This document shows, one piece after another, positions 9,067 through 18,420 of a DNA stretch of 64,000 bases (the stretch's first letter is position 1; the number at the start of each line of letters is the position of its first letter). The position numbers and the translations under genes are program-made. This DNA comes from Paucibacter sp. KCTC 42545 (GTDB lineage Bacteria; Pseudomonadota; Gammaproteobacteria; Burkholderiales; Burkholderiaceae_C). The stretch lies in NCBI RefSeq assembly GCF_001477625.1, contig NZ_CP013692.1, forward strand, positions 2,914,001 through 2,978,000, in the 5' to 3' direction. The notes beneath the pieces are model-generated. The model was given only the letters and a program-made list of their open reading frames with translations. It did no database searches and was not told the origin of the DNA.

Positions 9067-10211
9067 TTTTTCAGCCCCCAGGATGAAGGATCATGGGCAG
9101 CTTCCTCACCGTCGTCCATGCCGACAGTTTCCAGGTCCTGGTTTTGCAGCGGAACCGAAAGAATCAGGCTGACGCCTTTTTTGCTTGTGCTCAAGTCCAC
9201 CCACCCTCCTACCGTTGCCGCGCGCTCATGCAGACCGCGAATGCCAAAGCTGCGCGCCTTTGCCAAAGCACCGGGCGCAATTCCTCGCCCATTGTCACTG
9301 AGCTCCAGGGTCAATACGCCGGAGTCCACACTCAATTCGATATCCACCCGGGTGGCGTTGGCGTGTTTAGACACATTGGTCAAAGCCTCCTGCGCCGTGC
9401 GATAGGCCACCAAAGGCACGCCGGGCGGCAGTTGCATCTGTTCATGACTGGTGCGCACGGTGGTGACGATGCCGGTGCGACGCTCAAAACGAGCCGCCAT
9501 CCACTGCACCGCCGCTACCAAACCCTGCTCAAGAATGGCGGGCCGCAAGTTGTGCATGATGCGCTGGCTGGCCTCAATCGCCGAGGTGACCGTTTCCAGG
9601 GCCGACTGCACCCGGCCTAAGACCGCGGCATCCTTGGAGTGGCGGTTGATCCAGGCCAGGTCAAACTTCAGCGCCGTCAAAGAGCCACCGACATCATCAT
9701 GGATTTCGCGGGCAATCGCCGCCCGCTCCATCTCGATGCTGGTTTGCAAATGGCCAGCCAGTTCATGCAAGCGCTGCTTGGACTTGAGTAATTCGCGGTC
9801 CGCCTCGATGCGGGCGCGCTGCGACTCGCTGGCCTCAATCGCATGCAGCAGGGCCGGCGCCAAGCGCGCCAAATCCTTTTTGAGCAGGTAGTCCGACGCG
9901 CCGGTGCGCATCGCCGCGACGGCGGTGTCTTCGCCAATTTCCCCGGACACCAGAATAAAGGGAAGCAGGCGGCGACTTTCCTTGAGCATGTCCAACACCA
10001 CCAAGCCAGAAAAGCCCGGCAGGTTGTAGTCGGAAATGATGGCATCCCAGTCGAGGCTTAAAGCCGCGCCAACTTCCGCCAAACTGTCCATGCGCACGAG
10101 TTCAAGATCCAAACCGGCACGGCGCAGCTGCGCCATGATCAGTTGATGGTCCAGTTCGGAGTCTTCAATATGAAGGATGCGCAAATGGCGCTCAGCGGTT
10201 GGGCTCGACAT
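9063..10211 (-). CDS. Hybrid histidine kinase: receiver plus HisKA_3/HATPase
   Basis: This soluble NarX/DegS-type kinase of about 382 aa has no membrane segment. An N-terminal receiver domain carries HIEDSE and phospho-acceptor Asp61 in ISDYNLPGFSG. It is followed by a helical linker, the HisKA_3 H-box AREIHDDVGGSLTALKFDL (His171), and an ATPase domain with ALTNVSKHANAT and ELSDNGRGI. Having the receiver ahead of the kinase core suggests it takes phosphate or protein input from another system. The start at 10211 (MSSPTAERHL) is chosen because the 45 residues upstream resemble no domain. It is coupled to the response regulator and divergent from the chemotaxis cluster. Confidence 0.92.
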   Translation of the reverse strand: MSSPTAERHLRILHIEDSELDHQLIMAQLRRAGLDLELVRMDSLAEVGAALSLDWDAIISDYNLPGFSGLVVLDMLKESRRLLPFILVSGEIGEDTAVAAMRTGASDYLLKKDLARLAPALLHAIEASESQRARIEADRELLKSKQRLHELAGHLQTSIEMERAAIAREIHDDVGGSLTALKFDLAWINRHSKDAAVLGRVQSALETVTSAIEASQRIMHNLRPAILEQGLVAAVQWMAARFERRTGIVTTVRTSHEQMQLPPGVPLVAYRTAQEALTNVSKHANATRVDIELSVDSGVLTLELSDNGRGIAPGALAKARSFGIRGLHERAATVGGWVDLSTSKKGVSLILSVPLQNQDLETVGMDDGEEAAHDPSSWGLKK

Positions 10212-10494
10212 GGGCAGAAGTATGCCGGCATTGCATGCACGCTCCGTGACCGGGGCTCGGCCACTTGCGCTCTTATTTGAGCAGTAATCGCCAAAGTCAA
10301 GGGTATACCCTAATATCGGATGATTTAGCCGCGCCGATCCCAACAATTAGGCCGATTCTGCACGCCTTGTCCTGTCGACACGGGAGCAAGAACTGCCGAT
10401 GATGGCAAACAAGAAGCAGTCGCCAAATGGTCTTGTCGAACCCTGCCCGCGGGGCAAATCGCAGCCATCACAGGCCTTGGAGCGTGGAGCAAAG

Positions 10495-10956
10495 ATGCTG
10501 ATGAATGAAACGCCGGAAACTTCCGGTCCTGGAATGTTGCCGCTGCTGGCTGCGGCCGAAATCCAAGACCATTTGATGACGGTCACCAACGATCTGGAGC
10601 GTTTGCAACGCTTGCTGGATGATGCTGGCGAGGCTTTGTCCGAGCATTTCTACAGCGCATCCGGCTTGGCCTCTAATTTGAGACGCCAAGCGCAAGACGT
10701 TGCCGGCCCTGAAGTCGAAACGCTCGACAAAATCATGACCCATATCGCCAGCGCCATTACGGCGCTGCAATTCCAGGATATGGCCACACAGTTGATTGCA
10801 CATACCAGCCAGCGCTTGCGCAACTGTGCTGATCAACTCGCTATGGAAACTTTTGGCGATGACGAAGACGGCGCTGCCGTGGTCGAAGTCGCGCCATTGC
10901 GGCCCAATCCCGTCACCCAAGACGAGATGGACGCAGGTTCTATCGAATTGTTCTAA
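10495..10956 (+). CDS. CheZ-like helical chemotaxis-associated protein
   Basis: This is a predicted all-helical cytoplasmic protein of about 153 aa, first in the chemotaxis cluster. The segment DKIMTHIASAITALQFQDMATQLIAHTSQRL matches in layout the FQD motif region of CheZ and related helical-bundle phosphatases of CheY-P. The acidic C-terminus ends DEMDAGSIELF. The ATG at 10495 has GGAG five bases upstream; an in-frame upstream ATG at 10399 would add 32 residues without a clear ribosome site. It is shorter than typical CheZ, so it may be a CheZ-family protein or only share the FQD helix. It lies 49 bp before cheY, consistent with acting on CheY-P. Confidence 0.65.
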   Translation: MLMNETPETSGPGMLPLLAAAEIQDHLMTVTNDLERLQRLLDDAGEALSEHFYSASGLASNLRRQAQDVAGPEVETLDKIMTHIASAITALQFQDMATQLIAHTSQRLRNCADQLAMETFGDDEDGAAVVEVAPLRPNPVTQDEMDAGSIELF

Positions 10957-11005
10957 AGAGCCCCTGAGATTTACCGAAATCAGCTTGATACCCGGAGATT
11001 CAACA

Positions 11006-11368
11006 ATGCATTCAATTCTTGCTGTGGACGATTCGGCCTCCATGCGCCAAATGGTCTCTTTCACGCTCAAAAACGCTGGGTTCAACGTCGTTGAAGCGGT
11101 GGATGGGCAAGATGCCCTGGAAAAGTCGAGTTCACGCGACTTCGATCTGGTGCTGACCGACCAAAATATGCCGCGCATGGATGGCATTAGCCTGACAAAG
11201 AAGTTGCGCGACAACCCCAAGTTCAAAACCACGCCCATCCTGATCCTGACCACCGAGTCCAGCGACCAGATGAAGCAGGCCGGCCGCGCGGCCGGCGCTA
11301 CCGGCTGGTTGGTCAAGCCATTTGACCCGGCAAAACTGATTGAAGTCATTGGCAAAGTCATTCGCTGA
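11006..11368 (+). CDS. cheY: Single-domain response regulator, CheY-type
   Basis: This 120-aa receiver-only protein signals from CheA. It has the acidic pair VDDS at the N-terminus, phospho-acceptor Asp52 in LTDQNMPRMDG, Thr/Ser in LILTTESS, and the conserved lysine in WLVKPFDP. The start ATG 11006 follows CGGAG seven bases upstream; an in-frame extension into the preceding gene is not plausible. Position between the CheZ-like gene and cheA supports the chemotaxis role. Whether it reaches the flagellar motor or serves as a phosphate sink cannot be told. Confidence 0.93.
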   Translation: MHSILAVDDSASMRQMVSFTLKNAGFNVVEAVDGQDALEKSSSRDFDLVLTDQNMPRMDGISLTKKLRDNPKFKTTPILILTTESSDQMKQAGRAAGATGWLVKPFDPAKLIEVIGKVIR

Positions 11369-11407
11369 CGCCTGCCTTCTTTTCTTTCAACCCAATTGGA
11401 GTAAGGC

Positions 11408-13540
11408 ATGGGAGAAATGACTTCCGAAGGCGCCAGCCTGAGTGCAGGTATCGACCTGAGCCAGTTTTACCAAGTCTTCTTTGAGGAAGCGAGCGAGAAC
11501 CTCGACAACATGGAACAGCTCTTGCTGAACCTGAATGTCGACACCGCCGACGACGAAGAACTCAACGCCATTTTCCGCTGCGCCCACTCCATCAAGGGGG
11601 GCGCTGCGACCTTTGGTTTCAGCGATGTGGCCGAGTTGACCCATCAGATGGAAACGCTGCTGGACAAGCTGCGCCGCCACGAGTTGGCCCCCAACTCGCA
11701 AATGGTGGACGTGTTGCTGCAGTCCGGCGACGCGCTGCGCGCGCAACTCGGCCGCCATCAAGGCTCCGGCGCTGACCCAGTTGACACCACCGATTTGCTG
11801 ACCGCCATCCGCGGCTTTGTGGAAGGCGAATCTGCGCCTGCCCCGGCGCCAGCGCCCACTGCAGCTGCCGCACCTGCGCCCGCCCCAGCGCCGGCTGCAT
11901 CAGCGAAAGCCGCCAAACCGGCGGCGCGCGAGCTGGAGTTGCAGGTCGGCCCACTGACCGATATGAGCTTGGCCGACAACTTGGTCGACCTGTTCAAAGA
12001 GATCACCGATCTGGGCACCATCGAACCGCTGGACGGCGGCATCTCGGCCGATGGCGTGCGTCGTTTCAAGGTGCTGACCAGCAGCAGTGACAGCGATTTG
12101 CTGGACCTATTCACCTTCCACGTCGCTCGTGAGCAAGTGCAGCTGCTGCCCTTCGGGCCCGGCTTTGGCTTCCACGACGGCGCTCCGGGCGCACCAGCCG
12201 TCTCGACGGCGCCGGTCGACCCCGGCTACGGCTTCTTCGACAACGCCCCCGGCGTGCCCGAGGGCAGTGCCGCTGCCGGCAGCGACCTCAAAGTTCAAGC
12301 CAACGAAGCCAAGCCCGTGGCAGCGATCGCCAAGCCCGCCGCCAAAGTCGAGGCCAAGCCGGCCGCCGCAGGCATGGATCAATCCACCCTGCGTGTGTCG
12401 ATTGAAAAGGTGGATCAGCTGATCAATCTGGTCGGCGAGCTGGTCATCACGCAGGCTATGCTGGCGCAAAACAGCCGCGATCTGGCCCCGGGCCTATATC
12501 AGCAACTAGCCTCGGGCCTGGCTGATCTGGAACGCAACACCCGCGACCTGCAAGAGTCGGTCATGTCGATCCGCATGATTCCGATGTCGGTCGTGTTCAA
12601 CCGCTTCCCGCGCATGTTGCGCGACCTGGCGGCCAAGCTGGGCAAGAAGGTCGAGCTGGTTACGCAAGGTGAAGCCACCGAGTTGGACAAGAGCCTGGTC
12701 GAAAAGATCACCGACCCATTGACCCACCTCGTGCGCAATAGCTGCGACCACGGCATTGAACTGCCCGCCGAGCGCCTTGCCAAAGGCAAGCCGGAGCACG
12801 GCACCATCACCCTGGTGGCTTCCCACCAAGGTGGCTCCATCGTGATTGAAGTGCGCGATGACGGCAAAGGTTTGAATCGCAACAAGCTGATTCAAAAGGC
12901 GCGCGAGAAAGGCATCGACGCCCCTGACTCCATGACCGATGCCGAGGTCTGGGGGCTGATCTTCGCGCCGGGCTTCTCCACCGCCGATGTGGTGACTGAT
13001 GTGTCCGGCCGCGGTGTTGGCATGGACGTGGTAAAGCGAAACATCACCTCGCTGGGCGGCACGGTCGAAATCGACTCGGCCGAAGGCTACGGCATGAAGG
13101 TCTCGGTGCGCCTGCCCCTGACCTTGGCCATCATGGACGGCATGAGCGTGGGTGTCGGCGAAGAGGTCTACATCTTGCCGCTGTCTTCGGTGGTCGAGTC
13201 CTTCCAGGTGCAGTCCACCACCATCAAGACCGTCGCCGGCTCCGGCCGCGTAGTCGAGGTACGCGATGAGTACATGCCTGTGATTGGGCTGGAAGACATC
13301 TTCAACGTGCCGCGCTTCGACTTCGAGCATGTCTCCACCATCATGGTTGTCGTGGAGGCCGAAGGTGGCCGCGTCGCCTTGCTGGTCGATGAACTGCTGG
13401 GCCAGCAACAAGTCGTGGTGAAGAACCTGGAAGCCAACTATCGCAAAGTCACTGACGTCTCTGGCGCCACCATCATGGGTGACGGCCGAGTGGCATTGAT
13501 TTTGGACGTTGGCAGCTTGGTTCGCCGTTCACGCCACTGA
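11408..13540 (+). CDS. cheA: Chemotaxis histidine kinase CheA
   Basis: CheA is the central kinase that couples receptors to CheY/CheB. The 710-aa protein opens with an HPt domain; the phospho-accepting His60 lies in FRCAHSIKGGAATFG. An Ala/Pro linker follows, then a ferredoxin-like block (about 175-250) that fits a P2-like response-regulator docking domain. Next come the dimerisation helices (LRVSIEKVDQLINLVGELVI), the ATPase domain with LVRNSCDHGIE, VRDDGKGL and SGRGVGMDVV, and a CheW-like domain to the end. The linker after P2 carries two copies of a PG[FY]GF[HF]DxAPGxP motif. The ribosome site is GGAGTAAGG just before ATG 11408. Confidence 0.97.
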   Translation: MGEMTSEGASLSAGIDLSQFYQVFFEEASENLDNMEQLLLNLNVDTADDEELNAIFRCAHSIKGGAATFGFSDVAELTHQMETLLDKLRRHELAPNSQMVDVLLQSGDALRAQLGRHQGSGADPVDTTDLLTAIRGFVEGESAPAPAPAPTAAAAPAPAPAPAASAKAAKPAARELELQVGPLTDMSLADNLVDLFKEITDLGTIEPLDGGISADGVRRFKVLTSSSDSDLLDLFTFHVAREQVQLLPFGPGFGFHDGAPGAPAVSTAPVDPGYGFFDNAPGVPEGSAAAGSDLKVQANEAKPVAAIAKPAAKVEAKPAAAGMDQSTLRVSIEKVDQLINLVGELVITQAMLAQNSRDLAPGLYQQLASGLADLERNTRDLQESVMSIRMIPMSVVFNRFPRMLRDLAAKLGKKVELVTQGEATELDKSLVEKITDPLTHLVRNSCDHGIELPAERLAKGKPEHGTITLVASHQGGSIVIEVRDDGKGLNRNKLIQKAREKGIDAPDSMTDAEVWGLIFAPGFSTADVVTDVSGRGVGMDVVKRNITSLGGTVEIDSAEGYGMKVSVRLPLTLAIMDGMSVGVGEEVYILPLSSVVESFQVQSTTIKTVAGSGRVVEVRDEYMPVIGLEDIFNVPRFDFEHVSTIMVVVEAEGGRVALLVDELLGQQQVVVKNLEANYRKVTDVSGATIMGDGRVALILDVGSLVRRSRH

Positions 13541-13589
13541 GCCCATCCGATCCATTTAACGCCCTGATTGAAGGGCCCTGAGGTAATTA

Positions 13590-15434
13590 ATGAATATGAG
13601 CGCGATGCTTCGGCAGTTCAGCATCCGCACCCGCATGATCGGCGCGATCGCCATGGTGCTGGCTCTGCTGCTGATGGTGGGTGGGGTGGGATTGTTTGGC
13701 ATGCGATCCATGCACAACCAGTCCCAACAATTCAAAGAAAAGACCATCCAGAGCTCTCATCAGATGGCATCGCTGGTCTTGTCAGTGGGCAATTTGCGCC
13801 GCTTTGAGAAGGACATTCTCATCGCCTACCAGACACCGGAAAAGGTGCCTGAGCCCCTGCAACGCTGGGAAGCCGCGCTTCAGCAATTCAATAAGACGCT
13901 CGCCGAAATGGCCGCCGTTCAGGTTGAGGCGAATGCCTCGACTTTGAAGGAAATGAAATCACTGGTGGACAGCTACGCGGCCAAAGTTCAACCCGTGTTC
14001 AAGCAGGTTGGGTCGGGCCAAGTCGCTAATGTGTCGGTGGCCGATCAGGGCATCGAGAGCGCCAAGGTTGATATCCGTAAAGCGCAGCAGCTGGTGGATG
14101 AGCTAGGTAAGCAGCTTGACCTCGCCACCAATAAGTCGCTGGCTGAGGCGCAGCAAACCGAGGATCAGGTGCTGCTCACCTTCATGGCCATTCTGACGCT
14201 CAGTGCCCTTGTTGTCACACCGCTGACCCTGCTGAATATGCAAAGCATTTGCAAGCCCTTGGCCGATGCAGAGGAGCTTGCCAAGGCCATCGCAGCAGGT
14301 GATCTGACTACGAGCGCCCGGCTGGTGGAGGGGCAAGATGAGGCCTCGCACCTGATGCGCTCACTGCAGCATATGCAGCAGTCTTTGCAGAGCCTGGTGG
14401 GTCAACTGCGTACCTCGGCCGACAGCATTCGCACCGCCTCGGTGGAAATCGCGACCGGCAACCAGGATCTTTCTGGTCGTACCGAACAAACCGCCTCCAA
14501 TTTGCAGCAAGCGGCATCGTCGATGACCCAGCTGACGGGCACCGTCAAGCAGACTGCAGACTCCGCTCGCACCGCCAACCAATTGGTCAATTCCGCCTCC
14601 AGCGCTGCGGCCAAGGGTGGTGATGTGGTGGGTCAGGTCGTGGCGACCATGGATGACATCAACACCAGTTCCAAAAAGATCAGCGACATCATTGGCGTGA
14701 TCGATGGCATCGCCTTCCAGACCAATATCTTGGCCTTGAACGCGGCGGTCGAAGCGGCTCGCGCCGGTGAGCAAGGACGCGGTTTCGCCGTGGTGGCCAG
14801 CGAAGTTCGTTCCTTGGCACAGCGTAGCGCCGAAGCCGCAAAAGAAATCAAAACCCTGATCGGTGCCAGCGTCGAACGGGTTGAAGTTGGCACACGCCTG
14901 GTACAAGAAGCCGGTGAATCGATGACCGACATCGTCACCAGCGTGCAGCGCGTCTCCGACATCATTGGCGAGATCACAGCTGCGGCCAGTGAGCAAAGCG
15001 ACGGCATCGGCCAAGTCAATCAATCGGTCGTACACCTTGATCAAATGACGCAGCAAAACGCAGCGTTGGTTGAGGAATCAGCGGCCGCCGCCGAAAGCCT
15101 GAAGGACCAGGCTGAGCGTCTGGCTGAAGCGGTGGACAAGTTCAAGATCAGTCAATCGCATGCCCATGTGGTGAATGCGCCCCGCACGTCCGGGATGAGC
15201 GGGATGAGCAGCAAGAGCAGCGCCAGCAAGCCGGGCTCCGCTCACAGCTTCCAGCCCCAGGCCGCCAAGGCTGTTAAATCGGCAGCACCGGCAATGCACA
15301 GCGCTCAGAATTCCGCATCCAAGGCCCGCTCAACGCCCGTAGCCGCGACACCCAAGGCCAGCCCGCCACGCAGTGAGCCGGCGCCTCGTGTGGCTCAGGC
15401 CGCGCAGGCCGAGGGCGACTGGGAATCATTCTGA
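13590..15434 (+). CDS. Methyl-accepting chemotaxis protein
   Basis: This is a membrane chemoreceptor of 614 aa. An N-terminal membrane helix ([22 protein letters not shown]) is followed by a helical periplasmic domain of the 4-helix-bundle type, a second membrane helix near residues 190-210, HAMP, and a long signalling coiled coil. The coiled-coil tip contains [20 protein letters not shown], the CheA/CheW contact. The protein ends in an Ala/Ser/Pro-rich tether closing with GDWESF. That tail fits the aromatic C-terminal pentapeptide that recruits CheR/CheB in other receptors. GAGGT lies before the start. The signalling core is nearly the same in the two later receptors. The ligand is unknown. 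Confidence 0.95.
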   Translation: MNMSAMLRQFSIRTRMIGAIAMVLALLLMVGGVGLFGMRSMHNQSQQFKEKTIQSSHQMASLVLSVGNLRRFEKDILIAYQTPEKVPEPLQRWEAALQQFNKTLAEMAAVQVEANASTLKEMKSLVDSYAAKVQPVFKQVGSGQVANVSVADQGIESAKVDIRKAQQLVDELGKQLDLATNKSLAEAQQTEDQVLLTFMAILTLSALVVTPLTLLNMQSICKPLADAEELAKAIAAGDLTTSARLVEGQDEASHLMRSLQHMQQSLQSLVGQLRTSADSIRTASVEIATGNQDLSGRTEQTASNLQQAASSMTQLTGTVKQTADSARTANQLVNSASSAAAKGGDVVGQVVATMDDINTSSKKISDIIGVIDGIAFQTNILALNAAVEAARAGEQGRGFAVVASEVRSLAQRSAEAAKEIKTLIGASVERVEVGTRLVQEAGESMTDIVTSVQRVSDIIGEITAAASEQSDGIGQVNQSVVHLDQMTQQNAALVEESAAAAESLKDQAERLAEAVDKFKISQSHAHVVNAPRTSGMSGMSSKSSASKPGSAHSFQPQAAKAVKSAAPAMHSAQNSASKARSTPVAATPKASPPRSEPAPRVAQAAQAEGDWESF

Positions 15435-15493
15435 TCCGCCCCGACACCCATCTTTCACCATCCCCACCTTCCGCACACCAAAAGAGGTAAGCC

Positions 15494-16024
15494 ATGGAAT
15501 CCACCAGAGACATCGTTCCGGCCGGCCGCCAAGACGCAGGCAATCTCGCCTTGAAAGCCCACGGCCCCGCCAGTGGCGAGTACCTGACCTTCCGCCTCGG
15601 CGCCGAAGAGTACGGCATCGACATCCTGAAGGTGCAAGAGATCCGCTCCTACGAGCCGCCCACCCGCATCGCCAATGCCCCAGACTTCATCAAGGGCGTT
15701 GTCAATCTGCGCGGCGTGATCGTCCCCATCGTCGATCTGCGCCTCAAGCTGGGCTGCCCGACGGCCGAGTACAACAGCTTCACCGTCGTGATCGTGTTGA
15801 ACGTCCGGAGCCGCGTGGTCGGCGCCGTGGTTGACTCCGTCTCCGACGTGCTGGAACTCAACCGCGACGCCATCCGCCCTGCCCCTGAGCTCAGCTCGGC
15901 AGCGGTGGACACAAGCTTCATCACAGGCATTGGCACGGTCAGCGACCGCATGCTGATCCTGATGGACATCGAAGGTCTGATGAGCAGCGCTGACATGGGG
16001 CTGATGGACTCGCTCAGCCTTTGA
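15494..16024 (+). CDS. cheW: Chemotaxis coupling protein CheW
   Basis: CheW links receptors to CheA at the receptor tip. The 176-aa protein has an N-terminal extension of about 25 residues, then a typical CheW fold: [22 protein letters not shown], the receptor-contact segment [17 protein letters not shown], and [16 protein letters not shown] precedes ATG 15494. It sits between the first and second receptor genes, in line with co-expression of the signalling complex. Confidence 0.96.
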   Translation: MESTRDIVPAGRQDAGNLALKAHGPASGEYLTFRLGAEEYGIDILKVQEIRSYEPPTRIANAPDFIKGVVNLRGVIVPIVDLRLKLGCPTAEYNSFTVVIVLNVRSRVVGAVVDSVSDVLELNRDAIRPAPELSSAAVDTSFITGIGTVSDRMLILMDIEGLMSSADMGLMDSLSL

Positions 16025-16148
16025 CCTGAGGCGGCGCTCGAAGCCCCGTTCAAACAGTGCTGCACCGCTGATGCTCGTGCGCCGGGGCCGCGAGCAAGGG
16101 CGCAACAGCCAACCTTGTCAGAGTCGCGTCGATTGACCAAGGTCATTC

Positions 16149-18359
16149 ATGTCTAGTAGAGGGGCTGTCATGGTCAAGGGTCACAGTTCAATTGCTCGCC
16201 GCGTATCCATGACCGGCGTGCTGGTCTTGGCGGCGGTCTTGCTGACCGTCAGCGGTGCGCTCAGCGTCTTGCTGACTCGTGTCGCGCACGAGCGTGTGGT
16301 CAGCTGGGCAGGCGACAAGGCACAGTCGGTCGTCGAAGCCATGCACGCCATGGACGACACATCTCGCGTGCTGGTGGAGCGCAACTTCGGCTCCTTCCGC
16401 CAAGAGTTCGGCCCCAGCTTCACTCTCGACGAAGCTACCGGCGACTTGCGCGACTGGGGTCCCAAGCTCAACGGCAACACCACCCAAGTCGATAAATTCG
16501 CCGGCAGTACCGGCGGCGTGGCCACGGTCTTCGCGGCCAAGGGTGATGACTTTGAACGCATCACCACCTCGCTGAAAAACGCCAAGGGTGAGCGCGTCAT
16601 CGGTACCCTCTTGGGCAAGCAACACCCCGCCTACGCGTCGGTCAGCGCCGGCAAATCATTTTCGGGTCGTGCTGTGCTGTTTGGCCGGCCCTATATGACT
16701 CACTACGAGCCGATCAAGAGCGATGCCGGCAAGTTGATTGGCTTGCTGTTCGTTGGCTTTGAGCTCGACGCCTTCGAGGCCGCCATGAACAATATGGCTG
16801 CCAACGCCAAGTTCTTTGACAGCGGCGGCATCTACTTGGTGGCTTTGAAGCCAGAGCCGGCCGACTCCTTTTTTGTCTCCCATCCGACTGCCAAAGGCAA
16901 GAAGGTGCAGGAGGTCTTCCCCGGCTTCGAGAAAACCTTGGCCGAGTTCCGCGAGCAAAAGGAAGGCTATCTCGCCGACGCCCCCAAGGTGCTGGAATCC
17001 CCACGCGATGACAACTTCGCCGTCATCCGCAAAAGCGACAAGACCGGCTACTGGGTGATTGCCCAGATTTCCCGCAGCGAAGCCATGGCCTCGCACTGGG
17101 CCACCATGGTGCCCTTCTGGATCATGCTGGCCCTGACCACCGTCGGCCTGGGGATGGGCCTATTCTGGATGATGCGGAATTGGGTGGCCCGGCCCATGCG
17201 CGAGTTGACCAGCGCCGTTGGCGCGATTGCACAGGGTGATTTGTCTCACGCTGTGAGCAGCAAGCGCGATGATGAAATCGGCGAGCTGATCCAGCAAACC
17301 GAGGCCATGCGTCAGCGCCTGGCCGCCACCATCGGCGTGGTGCGTCAGTCGGTCGATTCCATCGGCACCGCCAGCAAGGAGATCGCCACCGGCAATCTCG
17401 ACCTCAGCCAACGCACCGAGCAAACCGCCGGCAGCCTGCAAGTGGCGTCCAGCTCCATGAACGAGCTGACAGGCACGGTCAAGCAAACCGCAGAGTCGGC
17501 CCGCGCTGCCAACCAACTGGTCACCAACGCAGCCGCAGCCGCGGCCAAGGGCGGCGGCGTGGTGGGCCAAGTTGTGGCCACCATGGAAGACATCAACACC
17601 AGCTCGCGCAAGATCAACGACATCATTGGCGTGATCGACGGCATCGCCTTTCAAACCAATATCCTGGCGCTGAATGCCGCTGTGGAGGCAGCCCGCGCGG
17701 GTGAACAGGGCCGTGGCTTCGCCGTGGTGGCGAGCGAGGTGCGCTCACTGGCCCAGCGCAGCGCCGAGGCAGCCAAAGAAATCAAAACCCTGATCGGCGC
17801 CAGTGTCGACCGGGTTGAGGCCGGCTCCCGCTTGGTACAGGAAGCCGGTACCTCCATGCAAGACATTGTCAGCAGCGTGCAACGCGTGCAAGACGTGATT
17901 GGCGAGATCACCGCCACCTCGGCGGACCAGAGCGACGGCCTGACGCAGATCAGCCATTCGGTGCTGGCACTTGACCAGATGACGCAGCAGAACGCCGCGC
18001 TGGTGGAAGAGTCGGCCGCGGCGGCTGAGAGCTTGCGCGATCAGGCGCATCGATTGGTTGAGGCCGTTTCGGTGTTCCGACTGTCCGCTGAAGAGCCGTC
18101 CCATGCCGCCCCGGCGCCCAAGCCCAGCCCCGCACCCAAACCCCATGCCGCGCCAGCGAGCTTCAAGCCCAGTGGCACGGCCAAGCCGATGGGAGCGGCC
18201 GGCGCCAAACCAGCGCTGAAGTCAAATGCCGCGGCCAGTTCTGGCGCTAAGCCGGCACCCGCGCGGCAAGCTCCAGCTGCAGCCCCCGCCCGCCCTGCAC
18301 CCAAACCCGCAGCCAGCAGCCCGCCCGCGGGCCAGGAAGGCGACTGGGAGAGTTTCTAA
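16149..18359 (+). CDS. Methyl-accepting chemotaxis protein with Cache-type sensor
   Basis: This 736-aa chemoreceptor has a membrane helix (VLVLAAVLLTVSGALSVLLT) and a large periplasmic domain with features of a single-Cache fold (KGERVIGTLLGKQHPAY, then ARPYMTHYEPIKS-like strands and IGLLFVGFEL). A second membrane helix (about 325-345), HAMP and the methyl-accepting signalling domain follow. The core repeats [20 protein letters not shown] and the protein ends in an Ala/Pro/Lys tether closing with GDWESF. ATG 16170 (MVKGHSS) has a better AGAGGGG ribosome site and may be the true start, removing seven residues. Cache sensors bind small organic ligands; which one is not evident. Confidence 0.94.
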   Translation: MSSRGAVMVKGHSSIARRVSMTGVLVLAAVLLTVSGALSVLLTRVAHERVVSWAGDKAQSVVEAMHAMDDTSRVLVERNFGSFRQEFGPSFTLDEATGDLRDWGPKLNGNTTQVDKFAGSTGGVATVFAAKGDDFERITTSLKNAKGERVIGTLLGKQHPAYASVSAGKSFSGRAVLFGRPYMTHYEPIKSDAGKLIGLLFVGFELDAFEAAMNNMAANAKFFDSGGIYLVALKPEPADSFFVSHPTAKGKKVQEVFPGFEKTLAEFREQKEGYLADAPKVLESPRDDNFAVIRKSDKTGYWVIAQISRSEAMASHWATMVPFWIMLALTTVGLGMGLFWMMRNWVARPMRELTSAVGAIAQGDLSHAVSSKRDDEIGELIQQTEAMRQRLAATIGVVRQSVDSIGTASKEIATGNLDLSQRTEQTAGSLQVASSSMNELTGTVKQTAESARAANQLVTNAAAAAAKGGGVVGQVVATMEDINTSSRKINDIIGVIDGIAFQTNILALNAAVEAARAGEQGRGFAVVASEVRSLAQRSAEAAKEIKTLIGASVDRVEAGSRLVQEAGTSMQDIVSSVQRVQDVIGEITATSADQSDGLTQISHSVLALDQMTQQNAALVEESAAAAESLRDQAHRLVEAVSVFRLSAEEPSHAAPAPKPSPAPKPHAAPASFKPSGTAKPMGAAGAKPALKSNAAASSGAKPAPARQAPAAAPARPAPKPAASSPPAGQEGDWESF

Positions 18360-18420
18360 ACCGGTTCCGGCGCTGCTCAACAGGCGCCAAGCAAGCAAAT
18401 CGTTTTTTAGGAGATAGACG

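Noticed and set aside
10300..10311. Perfect 12-bp palindrome AGGGTATACCCT ahead of the chemotaxis cluster
   Set aside because: A palindrome of this length is expected about 15 times by chance in 64 kb; no second copy is nearby.
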